Source of the DNA: [Empedobacter] haloabium
GTDB lineage: Bacteria; Pseudomonadota; Gammaproteobacteria; Burkholderiales; Burkholderiaceae_D
Reading direction: 5' to 3'
NCBI GenBank assembly: GCA_008011715.2
Contig: CP136508.1
Location: 3,224,001 to 3,288,000 of the forward strand
Length of the DNA: 64,000 nucleotides
Shown here: positions 35,524 through 45,300 of the stretch, one piece after another
Position numbering within the stretch: position 1 is the stretch's first letter
How the letters are laid out: each line of letters begins with the position of its first letter
The notes under the pieces: generated by a model
Database searches by the model: none
What the model was told of the DNA's origin: nothing
The model's input: only the letters and a program-made list of their open reading frames with translations
Translations under genes and position numbers: made by a program

Positions 35524-37512
35524 TTACGCGGCGCGCCGCAGTTCGCGCGGCAATTGCACCAGCACCGTGGTGCCGGCGCCCGGTGCCGATCGCACTTCGA
35601 GCGTGGCCGAGATGCGCTGGGCGCGCTCGCGCATGATGTGGATGCCCACGTGGTGTTCGCCGCGCTGCGCCAACCCCGCCACGTCGAAGCCGTGGCCGTC
35701 GTCCTTGATCGACAGCGTGAAGTCCTGCGCGTCGCGCAGGGTGACCTGCACGTGGCGCGCGCCCGCGTGCTTGCGCACGTTCGACAGCGCCTCCTGCACG
35801 ATGAACAGCAGTTGCAACTGCTGCTCGCGCGGGAACGGCGCGCCGTCCAGGTCGGCCTTCAGCTCGACGGAAATGCCGGCCTGGCGCTCGAACTTGTCGA
35901 TGGTGGTCTGCAGCGAATGCACCAGGCTGTCCTCGACCAGGCGCGTGCGGAAGTTCAGCAGCAGCTCGCGCACGTCCTCGTAGCTTTCCTGCACGCCGGC
36001 GCGCAGCGCGGGCACGATGTCGGCCACCTCGTCCAGCTTGTGGGCGCGCACGGACTGCTCCAGCATCTGCACCTGCAGGTTGAGGAAGTTCAGGCCCTGG
36101 GCGATGCTGTCGTGCAGGCCCTGGGCCACCAGGTTGCGCTCTTCCGAGATCGCCATCTCGCGTTCGCGCGCACCGAGCCGCAGGTTTTCGATGGCGGTGC
36201 CGAGCAGCTGGCCCAGCGTCTCGAGGAGAGCCTGCTCCTGCGGCGTGAAGGTGCGCACCTTGCGGAAGTGCAGGTTGAACATGCCCAAGTGCTGCTGGTG
36301 CGCATAGATGTGGAACATCGACACCGTCTCGTAGCCCTCGCGGCGGCACTCCAGCTCGGCGCCGCGCGGCATCTGGCGCAGGTCGTGCACGATCGTGATC
36401 TTCTTCTGCACCGATTCGCCGCACAGGCAGTCGCCCACCTTCATGCAGTGCTCCGCCTCCACCAGCTGCGGCGACAGGCCGTGATGGACCAGCATGTGCA
36501 GGTTGCCCCGTTCCGGGTCGAGGATGCGCACCGAGCCGCCATCCGCGCCGAAGTAGTCGGACAGCCGGCGCAGGAAGCCCTGGCACATCTCCTCGGCCGG
36601 CTGCGGGCGCTGCAGGAAGGCGGCGCTGTCGTACAGCAGCGCCAGTTCGCGGTTCTGCGCCGCCAGCGCGGCCGTCTTCGATTCGACCAGCTGCTCCAGG
36701 TTGGCGTACACGCCCTGCAGACGGTCGGCCATCTGGTTGAAGCCCTGCGCCAGCTCGCCGAATTCGTCGGTGCGGTCGGACGGCAGCCGCACCTCGAAAT
36801 CGCGCTCGCGCATGCGCGCCATGCCGCCCTGCAGCGACGTCACGGGGGCGATGATCAGGTTGAACAGCAAGTAGATGATGCTGACGGTGCCCGCCGTGGC
36901 GAACGCCAGCAGCAGCAGCTGCGAGCCGCGCAGCCAGAAGGTGCGGGTCTCGCTGTCCCGCTCGATCTGCTGCACCAGGCGCGCCACATCCGTGACGAAC
37001 ACCTCGGCGTCGCGCTGGAAGGCCCAGGCGCGCTCGCGTTCGATACCGGGCTGCGCCAGCAAGGCCAGCGCTTCCGGGCGCAGGCGCGTGGCCCAGTGCT
37101 CGGTGACGCGCTCGAAGGCCTGGCGGATCGCCGGCGCCGGCGGCAGGAACAGCGGGCGCTGCGGGTCGCCGTGGCGCAGCTGCGCCAGCGTGTCGTCCAG
37201 CACGCCCAGCTGGCGGCGCGCGTCGGCCGCCGCCGCCTCGCGCCGTTCCGGTTCGGCCATGCCGGCGATGCCAAGGCTGAGGCGGAAGCTCGTCATGCGC
37301 AGGCTGCCGGTGACGTTGATCGCGGCCGCGCTGCCTTCGAGCTGCCAGGACAGGTACAAGGTGGCGCCGATCACGGACAGCGCCATGATCAGGAAACCCA
37401 GCAGGCTGCCGACGATCTTGGTGGACAGCTTGCGCCAGGCCGGGTCGTGGGCGACGCGCAGCAGCGCGCTGTGGGACCGGGCAGTGCCGGCGGTGGTTGT
37501 CTGGGTGTTCAT
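35524..37512 (-). CDS. narX: Nitrate/nitrite sensor histidine kinase NarX
   Basis: 662 residues, ATG at 37512 preceded by CGAGGAACT. Order: helix 1 (about 38-60), periplasmic four-helix sensor with the P-box (INVTGSLRMTSFRLSLG) that binds nitrate, helix 2 (about 195-215), HAMP, a central GAF-like module with a cysteine cluster (CMKVGDCLCGE) as in E. coli NarX, HisKA_3 with the phosphorylated His in VAQGLHDSIAQGLNF, and HATPase (EALSNVRKHAGA). It is the cognate sensor of NarL. The GAF-like region is the type said to respond to redox in homologues (recalled). Confidence 0.94.
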   Translation of the reverse strand: MNTQTTTAGTARSHSALLRVAHDPAWRKLSTKIVGSLLGFLIMALSVIGATLYLSWQLEGSAAAINVTGSLRMTSFRLSLGIAGMAEPERREAAAADARRQLGVLDDTLAQLRHGDPQRPLFLPPAPAIRQAFERVTEHWATRLRPEALALLAQPGIERERAWAFQRDAEVFVTDVARLVQQIERDSETRTFWLRGSQLLLLAFATAGTVSIIYLLFNLIIAPVTSLQGGMARMRERDFEVRLPSDRTDEFGELAQGFNQMADRLQGVYANLEQLVESKTAALAAQNRELALLYDSAAFLQRPQPAEEMCQGFLRRLSDYFGADGGSVRILDPERGNLHMLVHHGLSPQLVEAEHCMKVGDCLCGESVQKKITIVHDLRQMPRGAELECRREGYETVSMFHIYAHQQHLGMFNLHFRKVRTFTPQEQALLETLGQLLGTAIENLRLGAREREMAISEERNLVAQGLHDSIAQGLNFLNLQVQMLEQSVRAHKLDEVADIVPALRAGVQESYEDVRELLLNFRTRLVEDSLVHSLQTTIDKFERQAGISVELKADLDGAPFPREQQLQLLFIVQEALSNVRKHAGARHVQVTLRDAQDFTLSIKDDGHGFDVAGLAQRGEHHVGIHIMRERAQRISATLEVRSAPGAGTTVLVQLPRELRRAA

Positions 37513-37566
37513 AGTTCCTCGGCAGGGGCCGTGCGATGTTTCAGTATACCGCCCACCGCCGGGTCC

Positions 37567-37603
37567 GTGTCCCGTTTTGGTGACTGACACCGTGGTGGGA
37601 CAC
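37567..37603. repeat. Inverted repeat family B, copy 2
   Basis: GTGTCCCGTTTTGG ... CGTGGTGGGACAC lies in the 95-bp gap between moaA and narX, ending 4 bases before the moaA stop. Its reverse complement matches the element at 5500-5537 at both ends and in ACCAAA. Confidence 0.7.
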
Positions 37604-37607
37604 GAAC

Positions 37608-38582
37608 TCAACCGCCGGTCTGCGACATGAAGCGGACGATCTTTTCCGGCTGGCGGTTGAAGTCGTGCTGCAGGGGTTTCAGTTCGATGGCGGTGCGGAT
37701 CGCCGCTTCCAGCTCGGCATCGCTGGCGCCGGCGCGCAGCAACGGCCGCAGCGGGTAGCTCTCCTCCTGGCCCAGGCACATGTACAAGGTGCCGTCCACC
37801 GCCAGGCGCACGCGGTTGCAGGTGGCGCAGAAGTGCTGCGACAGCGGCGTGATGAAGCCCACGCTGGCGCGGCCGTCCGGGGTGCTCAGGTAGCGCGCCG
37901 GTCCGCCGCCCAGCTCGCGCGCCTGCGGCACCAGGCCAAAGCGGCGCACCAGCTGGTCGCGGATGCCGTCCAGCGGCAGGAACTGGGTGTTGCGGCCCGT
38001 CGCGCCCATCGGCATCACCTCGATCAGGCGCAGGATGAAGCCGCGCTCGATGCAGAACGCCGCCATCGGTTCGATCTCGTGCTCGTTGACGCCCTTCATC
38101 GCCACCATATTGATCTTGATCGGATCGAAGCCGGCTTCCTGCGCCGCGGCCAGGCCGCCCAGGATCGCCGGCAGGCTGTCGCGTCCCGTGATGGCCGTCA
38201 TGCAGGCACGGTTCAGGGAATCGAGGCTGACGTTGATGCGGTCGATCCCGGCCGCGCGCAGCGCCGGCGCATGGCGCGCCAGGCGGGTGGCGTTGGTCGA
38301 CAGCGACAGGTCGTCCAGCCCGGGCAGCGCGGCCAGCCGCGCCGCGAACGGCGCCAGGCCACCGCGCGTCAGCGGCTCGCCGCCCGTCAGGCGCACGCGC
38401 CGCGTGCCAAGGCGCACGAACGCGGCGACGACGCGCTCGATCTCGTCGTACGTGAGCCAGTCCGGCGGATTCTCGAAGCCGCGGTAGTCCTGCGGCATGC
38501 AGTACGTGCAGCGCAGGTCGCAGCGGTCCGTGACGGACACGCGCAGGTAATCGACGGTACGCCCGTGCCGGTCGCGCAGCAT
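37608..38582 (-). CDS. moaA: GTP 3',8-cyclase MoaA
   Basis: 324 residues. The radical-SAM cluster motif is CDLRCTYC near residue 22, and the C-terminal second Fe-S cluster is FCATCNRVRL ... YMCLG. The GGEPL and SLDSL stretches are intact. MoaA starts molybdopterin synthesis by converting GTP to 3',8-cyclo-7,8-dihydro-GTP (followed by MoaC), supplying cofactor for NarG. It sits between the nar structural genes and narX on the same strand. Separated from ppiC by 112 bases that hold two hairpins. Confidence 0.95.
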   Translation of the reverse strand: MLRDRHGRTVDYLRVSVTDRCDLRCTYCMPQDYRGFENPPDWLTYDEIERVVAAFVRLGTRRVRLTGGEPLTRGGLAPFAARLAALPGLDDLSLSTNATRLARHAPALRAAGIDRINVSLDSLNRACMTAITGRDSLPAILGGLAAAQEAGFDPIKINMVAMKGVNEHEIEPMAAFCIERGFILRLIEVMPMGATGRNTQFLPLDGIRDQLVRRFGLVPQARELGGGPARYLSTPDGRASVGFITPLSQHFCATCNRVRLAVDGTLYMCLGQEESYPLRPLLRAGASDAELEAAIRTAIELKPLQHDFNRQPEKIVRFMSQTGG

Positions 38583-38623
38583 GGCAGCCTCCTGTAAATG
38601 ATGGGGAGATTGTACGGGGTGGG

Positions 38624-38683
38624 CGTCCTCCTGCCACTGGGCAGGAGGACGTAGGAGCGGCGCCGTCCGGCTAGGCCGGACGG
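38624..38683 (-). other. Two strong hairpins between ppiC and moaA
   Basis: A perfect 12-bp stem CGTCCTCCTGCC with a four-base loop occupies 38624-38651, and a 9-bp stem CCGTCCGGC with a 3-base loop occupies 38663-38683. Neither is followed by a T run on the minus strand. They may slow RNA decay or polarise expression between the nar structural genes and moaA. Confidence 0.6.
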
Positions 38684-38694
38684 GCTATTGACAT

Positions 38695-39441
38695 TTACTG
38701 CACCAGCGGCGAGGCGGCGCCTTCCAGCGCGACACCTTCGATGTCGGCGCGGCCGACCAGGATGTGCAGGTACTGGTGCAGCGCGCGCTGCCAGGACTCG
38801 CGCCGCAGGGTGTCGGCGATGTGGCCGCGCACCGCCTCGAACGGCGGCACGCGGCCCTCGATCCGGCGCAGTACCTGCACGATGTGCAGGCCGAAGCGCG
38901 TTTCCAGCAGCCGGCCGGCCAGCTCGCCCGGGCGCAGGCGGAACAGCAGCGCGTCGAATTCGGGCACGCACTGGCCGCGCGCCAGCTGCCCCAGGCTGCC
39001 GCCGACGGCGCCGGACGGGCAGTTCGAATACTGGCGTGCCAGCTCCTCGAAGCGCTCGGGCCGGGCCTGCAGTTCGGCCAGGATCTGTTCCCCGGTCGCG
39101 CGCAGCAGCTCCAGGGGCGCCGCTGGCGTCACCTGGAACAGGATGTGGCGCGCCTCGACCAGCTCGCCGGCGGTGAAGCGCTGCAGGTGCGCCTGGTAGT
39201 AGCGCCGGCAGGCTTCGTCGTCCGCCTGCGGCACCGCTACCTCGCGCTCGAACAACGCCTCGATGCGGTCGTCGTCGTTGTCCGCCTCGATACCGAGCCG
39301 GCCCGCCTCGGCCAGCAGCACGCGGCGCAGCACGACTTCGTGCACGGCCGCCTTGAGCGGATTGGCGGCCTGCTGGTGGTGTGGCAGTTCCTGTGAAATC
39401 TCGGCGTCCGTGACGTCGATGCCGTTGACTGCGATGCCCAT
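38695..39441 (-). CDS. Parvulin-type peptidylprolyl isomerase (PpiC/NifM-like)
   Basis: 248 residues, no signal peptide. The N-terminal part is helical (SurA/NifM-like) and the parvulin domain (about 110-215) shows EARHILFQV, FEELARQYSNCPSG, GGSLGQLARGQCVPEF and FGLHIVQV. Genes of this type follow narI in many Proteobacteria and are thought to help fold or mature nitrate reductase (family knowledge). It follows narI by 10 bases. Confidence 0.9.
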   Translation of the reverse strand: MGIAVNGIDVTDAEISQELPHHQQAANPLKAAVHEVVLRRVLLAEAGRLGIEADNDDDRIEALFEREVAVPQADDEACRRYYQAHLQRFTAGELVEARHILFQVTPAAPLELLRATGEQILAELQARPERFEELARQYSNCPSGAVGGSLGQLARGQCVPEFDALLFRLRPGELAGRLLETRFGLHIVQVLRRIEGRVPPFEAVRGHIADTLRRESWQRALHQYLHILVGRADIEGVALEGAASPLVQ

Positions 39442-39451
39442 GATGGTCTCC

Positions 39452-40135
39452 TTAGCGGGTGCGCACCAGCTGGAACGCGCGGCCCAGGTAGGCGGCGGCG
39501 CCGAAGCCGCTCCACACGTGCACCAGGCGGGTGAACGGGAAGATGACGAACAGCGACATGCCCATGAACAGGTGCAGCTTGAACACCAGCGGCGCGTCCA
39601 CGATCAGCGCGGCGGCGTCGGCACGGAACGTGACGATGTGCTGGGCCCAGCCCATCAGCAGCACCATCATGTGGCCGTCCATGTGGCCGGCCGACGAGAC
39701 GATCGACGAGAGGCCGAGCAGCAAGGTGGCCAGGATCCACAGCAGCACGATCTTGTCCTTAAACGTCGTCACCTTGCGCAGGCGGTCGCTGGCGAAGCGG
39801 CGCGCCAGCAGCATCAGCAGGCCGACCAGGGCCAGCGTGCCCATCACGCCGCCGGCGATCATGGCGAACAACTGCTTGGCGCCGTGCGGCACGCCCAGCG
39901 CATCCCACACGGCGACAGGCGTCAGCAGGCCGACGGCATGGCCGAAGAACAGGCCGATCACGCCGATGTGGAACAGCGGGCTGCCCAGGCGCAGCGCGCC
40001 CGTGTGCAGCACCTGGCTCGATTCGGAACGCCAGCTGTACTGCTCGCGGTCGAAACGGATCAGGCTCCCCAGCAGGAACACGGCCAGGGCGATGTACGGG
40101 TAGATCCCGAACAGGAATTGGTGGGTGTAGTTCAT
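39452..40135 (-). CDS. narI: Respiratory nitrate reductase gamma subunit (cytochrome b) NarI
   Basis: 227 residues with five transmembrane helices. Haem-ligand histidines are present near residues 56, 66, 187 and 205 (FHIGVIGLFFGHAVG, KLHLFMGMS, RLVHVWSG). NarI anchors NarGH to the membrane and takes electrons from quinol to the NarH clusters. Follows narJ by 12 bases. Confidence 0.95.
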   Translation of the reverse strand: MNYTHQFLFGIYPYIALAVFLLGSLIRFDREQYSWRSESSQVLHTGALRLGSPLFHIGVIGLFFGHAVGLLTPVAVWDALGVPHGAKQLFAMIAGGVMGTLALVGLLMLLARRFASDRLRKVTTFKDKIVLLWILATLLLGLSSIVSSAGHMDGHMMVLLMGWAQHIVTFRADAAALIVDAPLVFKLHLFMGMSLFVIFPFTRLVHVWSGFGAAAYLGRAFQLVRTR

Positions 40136-40147
40136 GACAGTCTCCTT

Positions 40148-40807
40148 TCAGGCGGTCGCGTGTTTCGGGTAGAAGCGCAGCGGCTGCACGCCGCCGGGCA
40201 CCTGCTGCAAGAGCGGCTCGACGCCGTCGGCGCCCGGGCCGAAGGTTTCGAGCGCCTCGTCCATGTCGCGCACCGGCGGCTCCGTCAGGTTCTCGGCCGG
40301 CACCGGGCTTTCGGCTTCCAGCACGGCGAACAGCACGCCGTACGGGTTGCCGCTTGCTGTCAGCTTGCGGCCGATATGGGCCAGCACGTGGACCGCGTCG
40401 CCCAGCAGGCGGCGCGCCTCGTCCTCGTCCTGCTGCGCCAGGAACTCCAGGAACAGCGGCACGTAGTCCGGCAGGTCGTCGCCGACCATTTCCAGGCCGT
40501 GGCGGCGGTACTCGGCCAGCAGGTCGACCATGGCCTGGCCGCGGTCGCGCGATTCGCCGTGGATATGCTCGAACAGGTGCAGCGAGTGCGACGGGTTGCG
40601 GTCGAATGTCGCGACATATTGCTGCTGCAGGTCGATCAGCGGCGTGGTGCCCAGGTGGGCCAGGAGCGGCTGCAGCCGTTCGCGCCAGCTGGGGCGCAGC
40701 TCCAGCACCGCTTCCAGCTCGCGCAGGGCGTCGATCAGTTCAAGCTCCGGGTACTGCAGCAGCAGCGACAGCACCTGGTAGCACTGCATGTCATTGGTGG
40801 TGTCCAT
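40148..40807 (-). CDS. narJ: Nitrate reductase assembly chaperone NarJ
   Basis: 219 residues from the ATG at 40807, one base overlapping the narH stop (TGATG). It belongs to the TorD/NarJ family: an all-helical protein with FDRNPSHSLHLFEHIHGESR and RGQAMVDLLAEY. It binds the NarG N-terminus and guides molybdenum cofactor insertion; it is not part of the final enzyme (family knowledge). Confidence 0.94.
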   Translation of the reverse strand: MDTTNDMQCYQVLSLLLQYPELELIDALRELEAVLELRPSWRERLQPLLAHLGTTPLIDLQQQYVATFDRNPSHSLHLFEHIHGESRDRGQAMVDLLAEYRRHGLEMVGDDLPDYVPLFLEFLAQQDEDEARRLLGDAVHVLAHIGRKLTASGNPYGVLFAVLEAESPVPAENLTEPPVRDMDEALETFGPGADGVEPLLQQVPGGVQPLRFYPKHATA

Positions 40808-42360
40808 CACACGTTCTCCGGCTGTTTCTTGCGCGACTTCGGCATCGACATGAAGATCACGGAACCCTGCTTCTTTTTGCCGAACAGGCTGGCGTCCGTG
40901 ACGCCGTCCGAGCAGCCGTTGCCGAAACTGAAGCCGCAGCTGCCCTTCTCGTTGAAGCTGTCCTCGGCCATCTCCTTGTGGCTGGACGGGATCACGAAAC
41001 GGTCCTCGTAGTTGGCGATCGCCATGATGTGGTACATGTCCTCGACGGTGGCCTTGTCCAGCCCGACCTGTTCCAGTGCTTCCAGCTTCTCGACACCCTC
41101 GACGCTCTTGCCGCGCATGTAGGCACGCATCGCCAGCATGCGATCCAGGGCCTTGAGCACCGGCACCTGGTCGCCGGCCGTCAGCAGGTTGGCGAGATAC
41201 TGCACCGGGATGCGCAGGCTGGCGGTGTCCGGCAGGATGCCGTTGGTGCCCAGCTTGCCCGATTCGGCGGCGGCCTGGATCGGCGACAGCGGCGGGATGT
41301 ACCACACCATCGGCAGGGTGCGGTATTCCGGGTGCAGCGGGAACGCCACCTTCCACTCCATCGCCATCTTGTAGACGGGCGAGCGGGCCGCCGCGTCCAG
41401 CCAGGCGTCCGGGATGCCCTGGCGGCGCGCCTCGGCGATGATCTCCGGGTCGTGCGGATTGAGGAACAGGCCCAGTTGCGACGGATACAGGTCGCGCTCG
41501 TCCGCCACCGAGGCGGCAGCCTCGATCTTGTCGGCGTCGTACAGCAGCACGCCCAGGTAGCGGATGCGGCCCACGCAGGTTTCCGAGCACACGGTCGGCT
41601 GGCCCGCCTCGATGCGGGGGTAGCAGAAGGTGCACTTCTCGGCCTTGCCCGAGGACCAGTTGTAGTAGATCTTCTTGTACGGGCAGCCGGAGATGCACAT
41701 GCGCCAGCCGCGGCACTTGTCCTGATCGATCAGCACGATGCCGTCGTCCTCGCGCTTGTAGACGGAACCGGACGGGCACGATGCCACGCAGGCCGGGTTC
41801 AGGCAATGCTCGCACAGGCGCGGCAGGTACATCATGAAGGTGTTCTCGAAGGTGCCGTACATCTCCTTCTGCATATTGTCGAACAGCTTGTCCTGGCTGC
41901 GCCGGGCGAACTCGCCGCCCAGGTCGTCCTCCCAGTTCGGGCCCCATTCGATCTTGTCCATCTTCTGGCCCGTCAGCACGGAAATCGGGCGGGCCGTCGG
42001 CGGCGTCTGCGACAGCGGCGCGTTCTGCAGGTGCTCGTAGTCGTAGGTGAACGGCTCGTAGTACTCGTCGATCTGCGGCAGGTTCGGGTTGGCGAAGATG
42101 TTGGCCAGGATCTTCAGCCGGCCGCCCTGGCGTGGCTCGATCTTGCCCGCGTCCGTGCGACGCCAGCCGCCGTGCCACTTGTCCTGGTTCTCCCAGTCCT
42201 TCGGATAGCCGATGCCGGGCTTGGTTTCGACGTTGTTGAACCATGCGTATTCGACGCCGTCGCGGCTGGTCCACACGTTCTTGCAGGTGACGGAACAGGT
42301 ATGGCAGCCGATGCACTTGTCCAGGTTCAGCACCATGCCGATTTGCGCTCTGATTTTCAT
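40807..42360 (-). CDS. narH: Nitrate reductase beta subunit (Fe-S) NarH
   Basis: 517 residues. Four cysteine groups for one [3Fe-4S] and three [4Fe-4S] clusters are visible: CIGCHTCSVTCKNVW, CEHCLNPACVASCPSG, CRGWRMCISGCPYKKIYY and KCTFCYPRIEAGQPTVC. The Trp in CRGWRMC replaces a Cys and marks the [3Fe-4S] cluster. It carries electrons from NarI haem to NarG. Start at ATG 42360, 12 bases after narG. Confidence 0.96.
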   Translation of the reverse strand: MKIRAQIGMVLNLDKCIGCHTCSVTCKNVWTSRDGVEYAWFNNVETKPGIGYPKDWENQDKWHGGWRRTDAGKIEPRQGGRLKILANIFANPNLPQIDEYYEPFTYDYEHLQNAPLSQTPPTARPISVLTGQKMDKIEWGPNWEDDLGGEFARRSQDKLFDNMQKEMYGTFENTFMMYLPRLCEHCLNPACVASCPSGSVYKREDDGIVLIDQDKCRGWRMCISGCPYKKIYYNWSSGKAEKCTFCYPRIEAGQPTVCSETCVGRIRYLGVLLYDADKIEAAASVADERDLYPSQLGLFLNPHDPEIIAEARRQGIPDAWLDAAARSPVYKMAMEWKVAFPLHPEYRTLPMVWYIPPLSPIQAAAESGKLGTNGILPDTASLRIPVQYLANLLTAGDQVPVLKALDRMLAMRAYMRGKSVEGVEKLEALEQVGLDKATVEDMYHIMAIANYEDRFVIPSSHKEMAEDSFNEKGSCGFSFGNGCSDGVTDASLFGKKKQGSVIFMSMPKSRKKQPENV

Positions 42361-42372
42361 TGTTTGCTCCCC

Positions 42373-45300
42373 TTAGACCGTTGCCGCCAGCTCGCCTTCG
42401 AGCCAGTCCACCTTGTTCATCTTGCGCACCACCACGAACTCGTCGCGGTTCGAGCCCACCGTGCCGTAGTAGTTGAAACCCCACGCCAGCTGGGCGTAGC
42501 CACCGATCATGTGGGTCGGCTTGGTCACGGCGCGCGTCACCGAGTTGTGGATGCCGCCGCGCTTGCCGCTCATCTCCGCGCCCGGCACGTTGACGATCTT
42601 TTCCTGGGCGTGGTACATCAAGGTCATGCCGGCCGGGACGCGCTGGCTGACGATGGCCCGCGCCGTCAGGGTGCCGTTGACGTTGAAGACCTCGATCCAG
42701 TCGTTGTCGACGATGCCGGCGGCCTTCGCGTCCGTCTCCGACAGCCACACGTGCGGCCCGCCGCGCGACAAGGTCAGCATGCGCAGGTTGTCCGAGTAGG
42801 TCGAGTGGATGCCCCACTTCTGGTGCGGCGTGATGAAGTTCAGCGCGATCTCCTTGTTGCCGTTCGGGCGCGCGCCCAGCGCGGCTGCCGTGGTGCGGGT
42901 GTCGATCGCCGGCTTGTACACGCACAGGCCCTCGCCGAAGTCGCGCATCCAGCGGTGATCCTGGTAGAACTGCTGGCGGCCCGTCAGGGTGCGCCATGGG
43001 ATCAGTTCGTGCACATTGGTGTAGCAGGCGTTGTAGCTGACTTCCTCCGACTCCAGGCCCGACCAGGTGGGCGAAGAGATGATCTTGCGCGGCTGCGCCT
43101 GCACGTCGCGGAAGCGGATGCTGTCGTGCTCGCGCGGCAGCGCCAGGTGGGTGTGGTCGCGCCCCGTGATCTCGGACAGCGCGGCCCAGGCCTTCACCGC
43201 CACGTGGCCGTTGGTTTCCGGCGCCAGCGACAGGATCATCTCGGCCGCATCGATCGCCGTGTTCAGGCGTGGCTGGCCCTTCGAGATGCCCTCTTCCTGC
43301 ACGGTGCGGTTGATGCCGCGCAGGACGTCCACCTCGTGGCCCGTCTTCCAGCTGATGCCCTTGCCGCCGTTCCCAATCTTTTCGAGCAGGGGCCCTATTG
43401 AAGTAAATTTTTTGCTGATCTGGCGGTAATCGCGCTCGATGACCGTCATGTTCGGCATCGTCTTGCCCGGGATCGGCTCGCACTCGCCGGCACGCCAGTC
43501 CTTCGGATCGAAGGGCTGGCCCAGTTCGCCCGGGGTATCGTGCATCAGGGGCGTCAGCACCAGGTCCTTGCGGGTGCCCAGGTAGTCGCCACCGATCTCG
43601 GAGAACTTCGCCGCGATGCCCTTGTAGATCTCCCAGTCCGAACGCGACTGCCACAGCGGCTGCACGGCTTCGGACAGCGGGTGGATGAACGGGTGCATGT
43701 CCGACGTGTTCAGGTCGTCCTTCTCGTACCAGGTGGCGGTCGGCAGCACGATGTCGCCGTACAGGCAGGTGGTGGACATGCGGAAGTCCAGCACCACCAG
43801 CAGGTCCAGCTTGCCCTCGGCGGCCGGACGGACCTTGACGTCGCGCGGCTTGATGCAGTCCGCCTCGTCGCTCATCAGGGCGTTCTGGGTGCCCAACAGG
43901 TACTTCAGGAAGTACTCGTGGCCCTTGCCGGAGCTGCCCAGGATGTTGGAGCGCCAGACGAACATATTGCGCGGGAAGTTGGCCGGATTGTCCGGATCGT
44001 CGCAGGAGAACTGCAGCTTGCCTTCCTTGATCTGGCGTACCGCAAACGCGGCCGGGTCTTCGCCGGCGGCCGTGGCGGCGTCCATCACGTCGAGCGGGTT
44101 GGTCTGCAATTGCGGCGCGGACGGCAGCCAGCCCATGCGCTCGGCCTTGGCGTTGTAGTCCAGGAGGCTCATCGGCGCCACGTCGGCGCCCGCGGTGGGC
44201 GAGGCGATGTCGCTGGTGTGCAGCTTCTCATGGCGCCACTGGCTGGTGTGGTTGTAGAAGAACGAGGTGCCGTTCATCTGGCGCATTGGCCGGTTCCAGT
44301 CCTGGGCGAACGCCAGCGGGGTCCAGCCGGTCTGCGGGCGCAGTTTTTCCTGGCCCACGTAATGGGCCCAGCCGCCGCCGGACTGGCCGATGCAGCCGCA
44401 CATCATCAGCATATTGATGATGCCGCGATACGTCATGTCCATGTGGTACCAGTGGTTCAGCGCGGCGCCGACGATGACCATGCTCTTGCCGCGGGTCTGG
44501 TCGGCGTTCTGGGCGAACTGGCGCGCCACGGTGATGACGTCGGCGGCCTTCACGCCGGTGTGCTTTTCCTGCCATGCGGGGGTGTATGGCACGTCGTCCG
44601 CATAGTCGTTGGCGACGTTGCCACCGCCCAGGCCACGCTCGATCCCATAATTTGCCATGGTCAGGTCGAACACGGTGGCGACCAGCGCCGTCGTGCCGTC
44701 CGCCAGCGTGACGCGCTTGACGGGCACGTGGCGCGGCAGCAGGTCGGCCGCGTCGCGGCCGCCGAAGTAGGCGAAACCGACCGGCACCACGTCGTCACGG
44801 CAGTCGATCAGCGACAGCAGCGGATCGACCGGGGCGCCGTTGCCGCCCTCCTTCATCTCCAGGTTCCACTTGCCCTTCTCGCCCCAGCGGAAGCCAATCG
44901 AGCCGCTTGGGGCCACGATGCGGCCGGACGCCTCGTCGATGACGAGCGTCTTCCATTCCGGGTTGTTGGTTTCATTCAGGTTGTTGGCCAAGTGCGAGGC
45001 GCGCAGGAAGTAGTCCGGCACCAGCGTGCCTTGGTGTTCCTTCAGCAGCACCAGCATCGGGAAGTCGGTGTACTGCTTGGCGTACTCGCGGAAATAGGCC
45101 GACTGGCCGGCCGTGTGGTATTCCTTCAGGATGACGTGGCCCATGGCCATCGCCAGCGCGGCGTCCGTGCCCTGGGTCGGCGCCAGCCAGATGTCGCCGA
45201 ACTTGGCCATCTCGCCGAAGTCGGACGATACGGCCACGGTCTTGGTGCCCTTGTAGCGCACTTCCGTGTAGAAGTGCGCATCCGGCGTGCGCGTCATCGG

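Noticed and set aside
35524-38637. A frame apparently fusing a protein to the NarX N-terminus
   Set aside because: The upstream part is a shadow of moaA; a good ribosome-binding site precedes ATG 37512.
40354-43401. A 1,015-residue plus-strand frame opposite narJ, narH and narG
   Set aside because: Antisense to three well-identified nar genes; composition is repetitive His/Arg/Val.
40148-43654. One long minus-strand frame joining narJ with the narH and narG region as a possible fusion
   Set aside because: Only the last 219 codons are narJ; upstream codons are the wrong frame of narH and narG, which are intact in their own frames.
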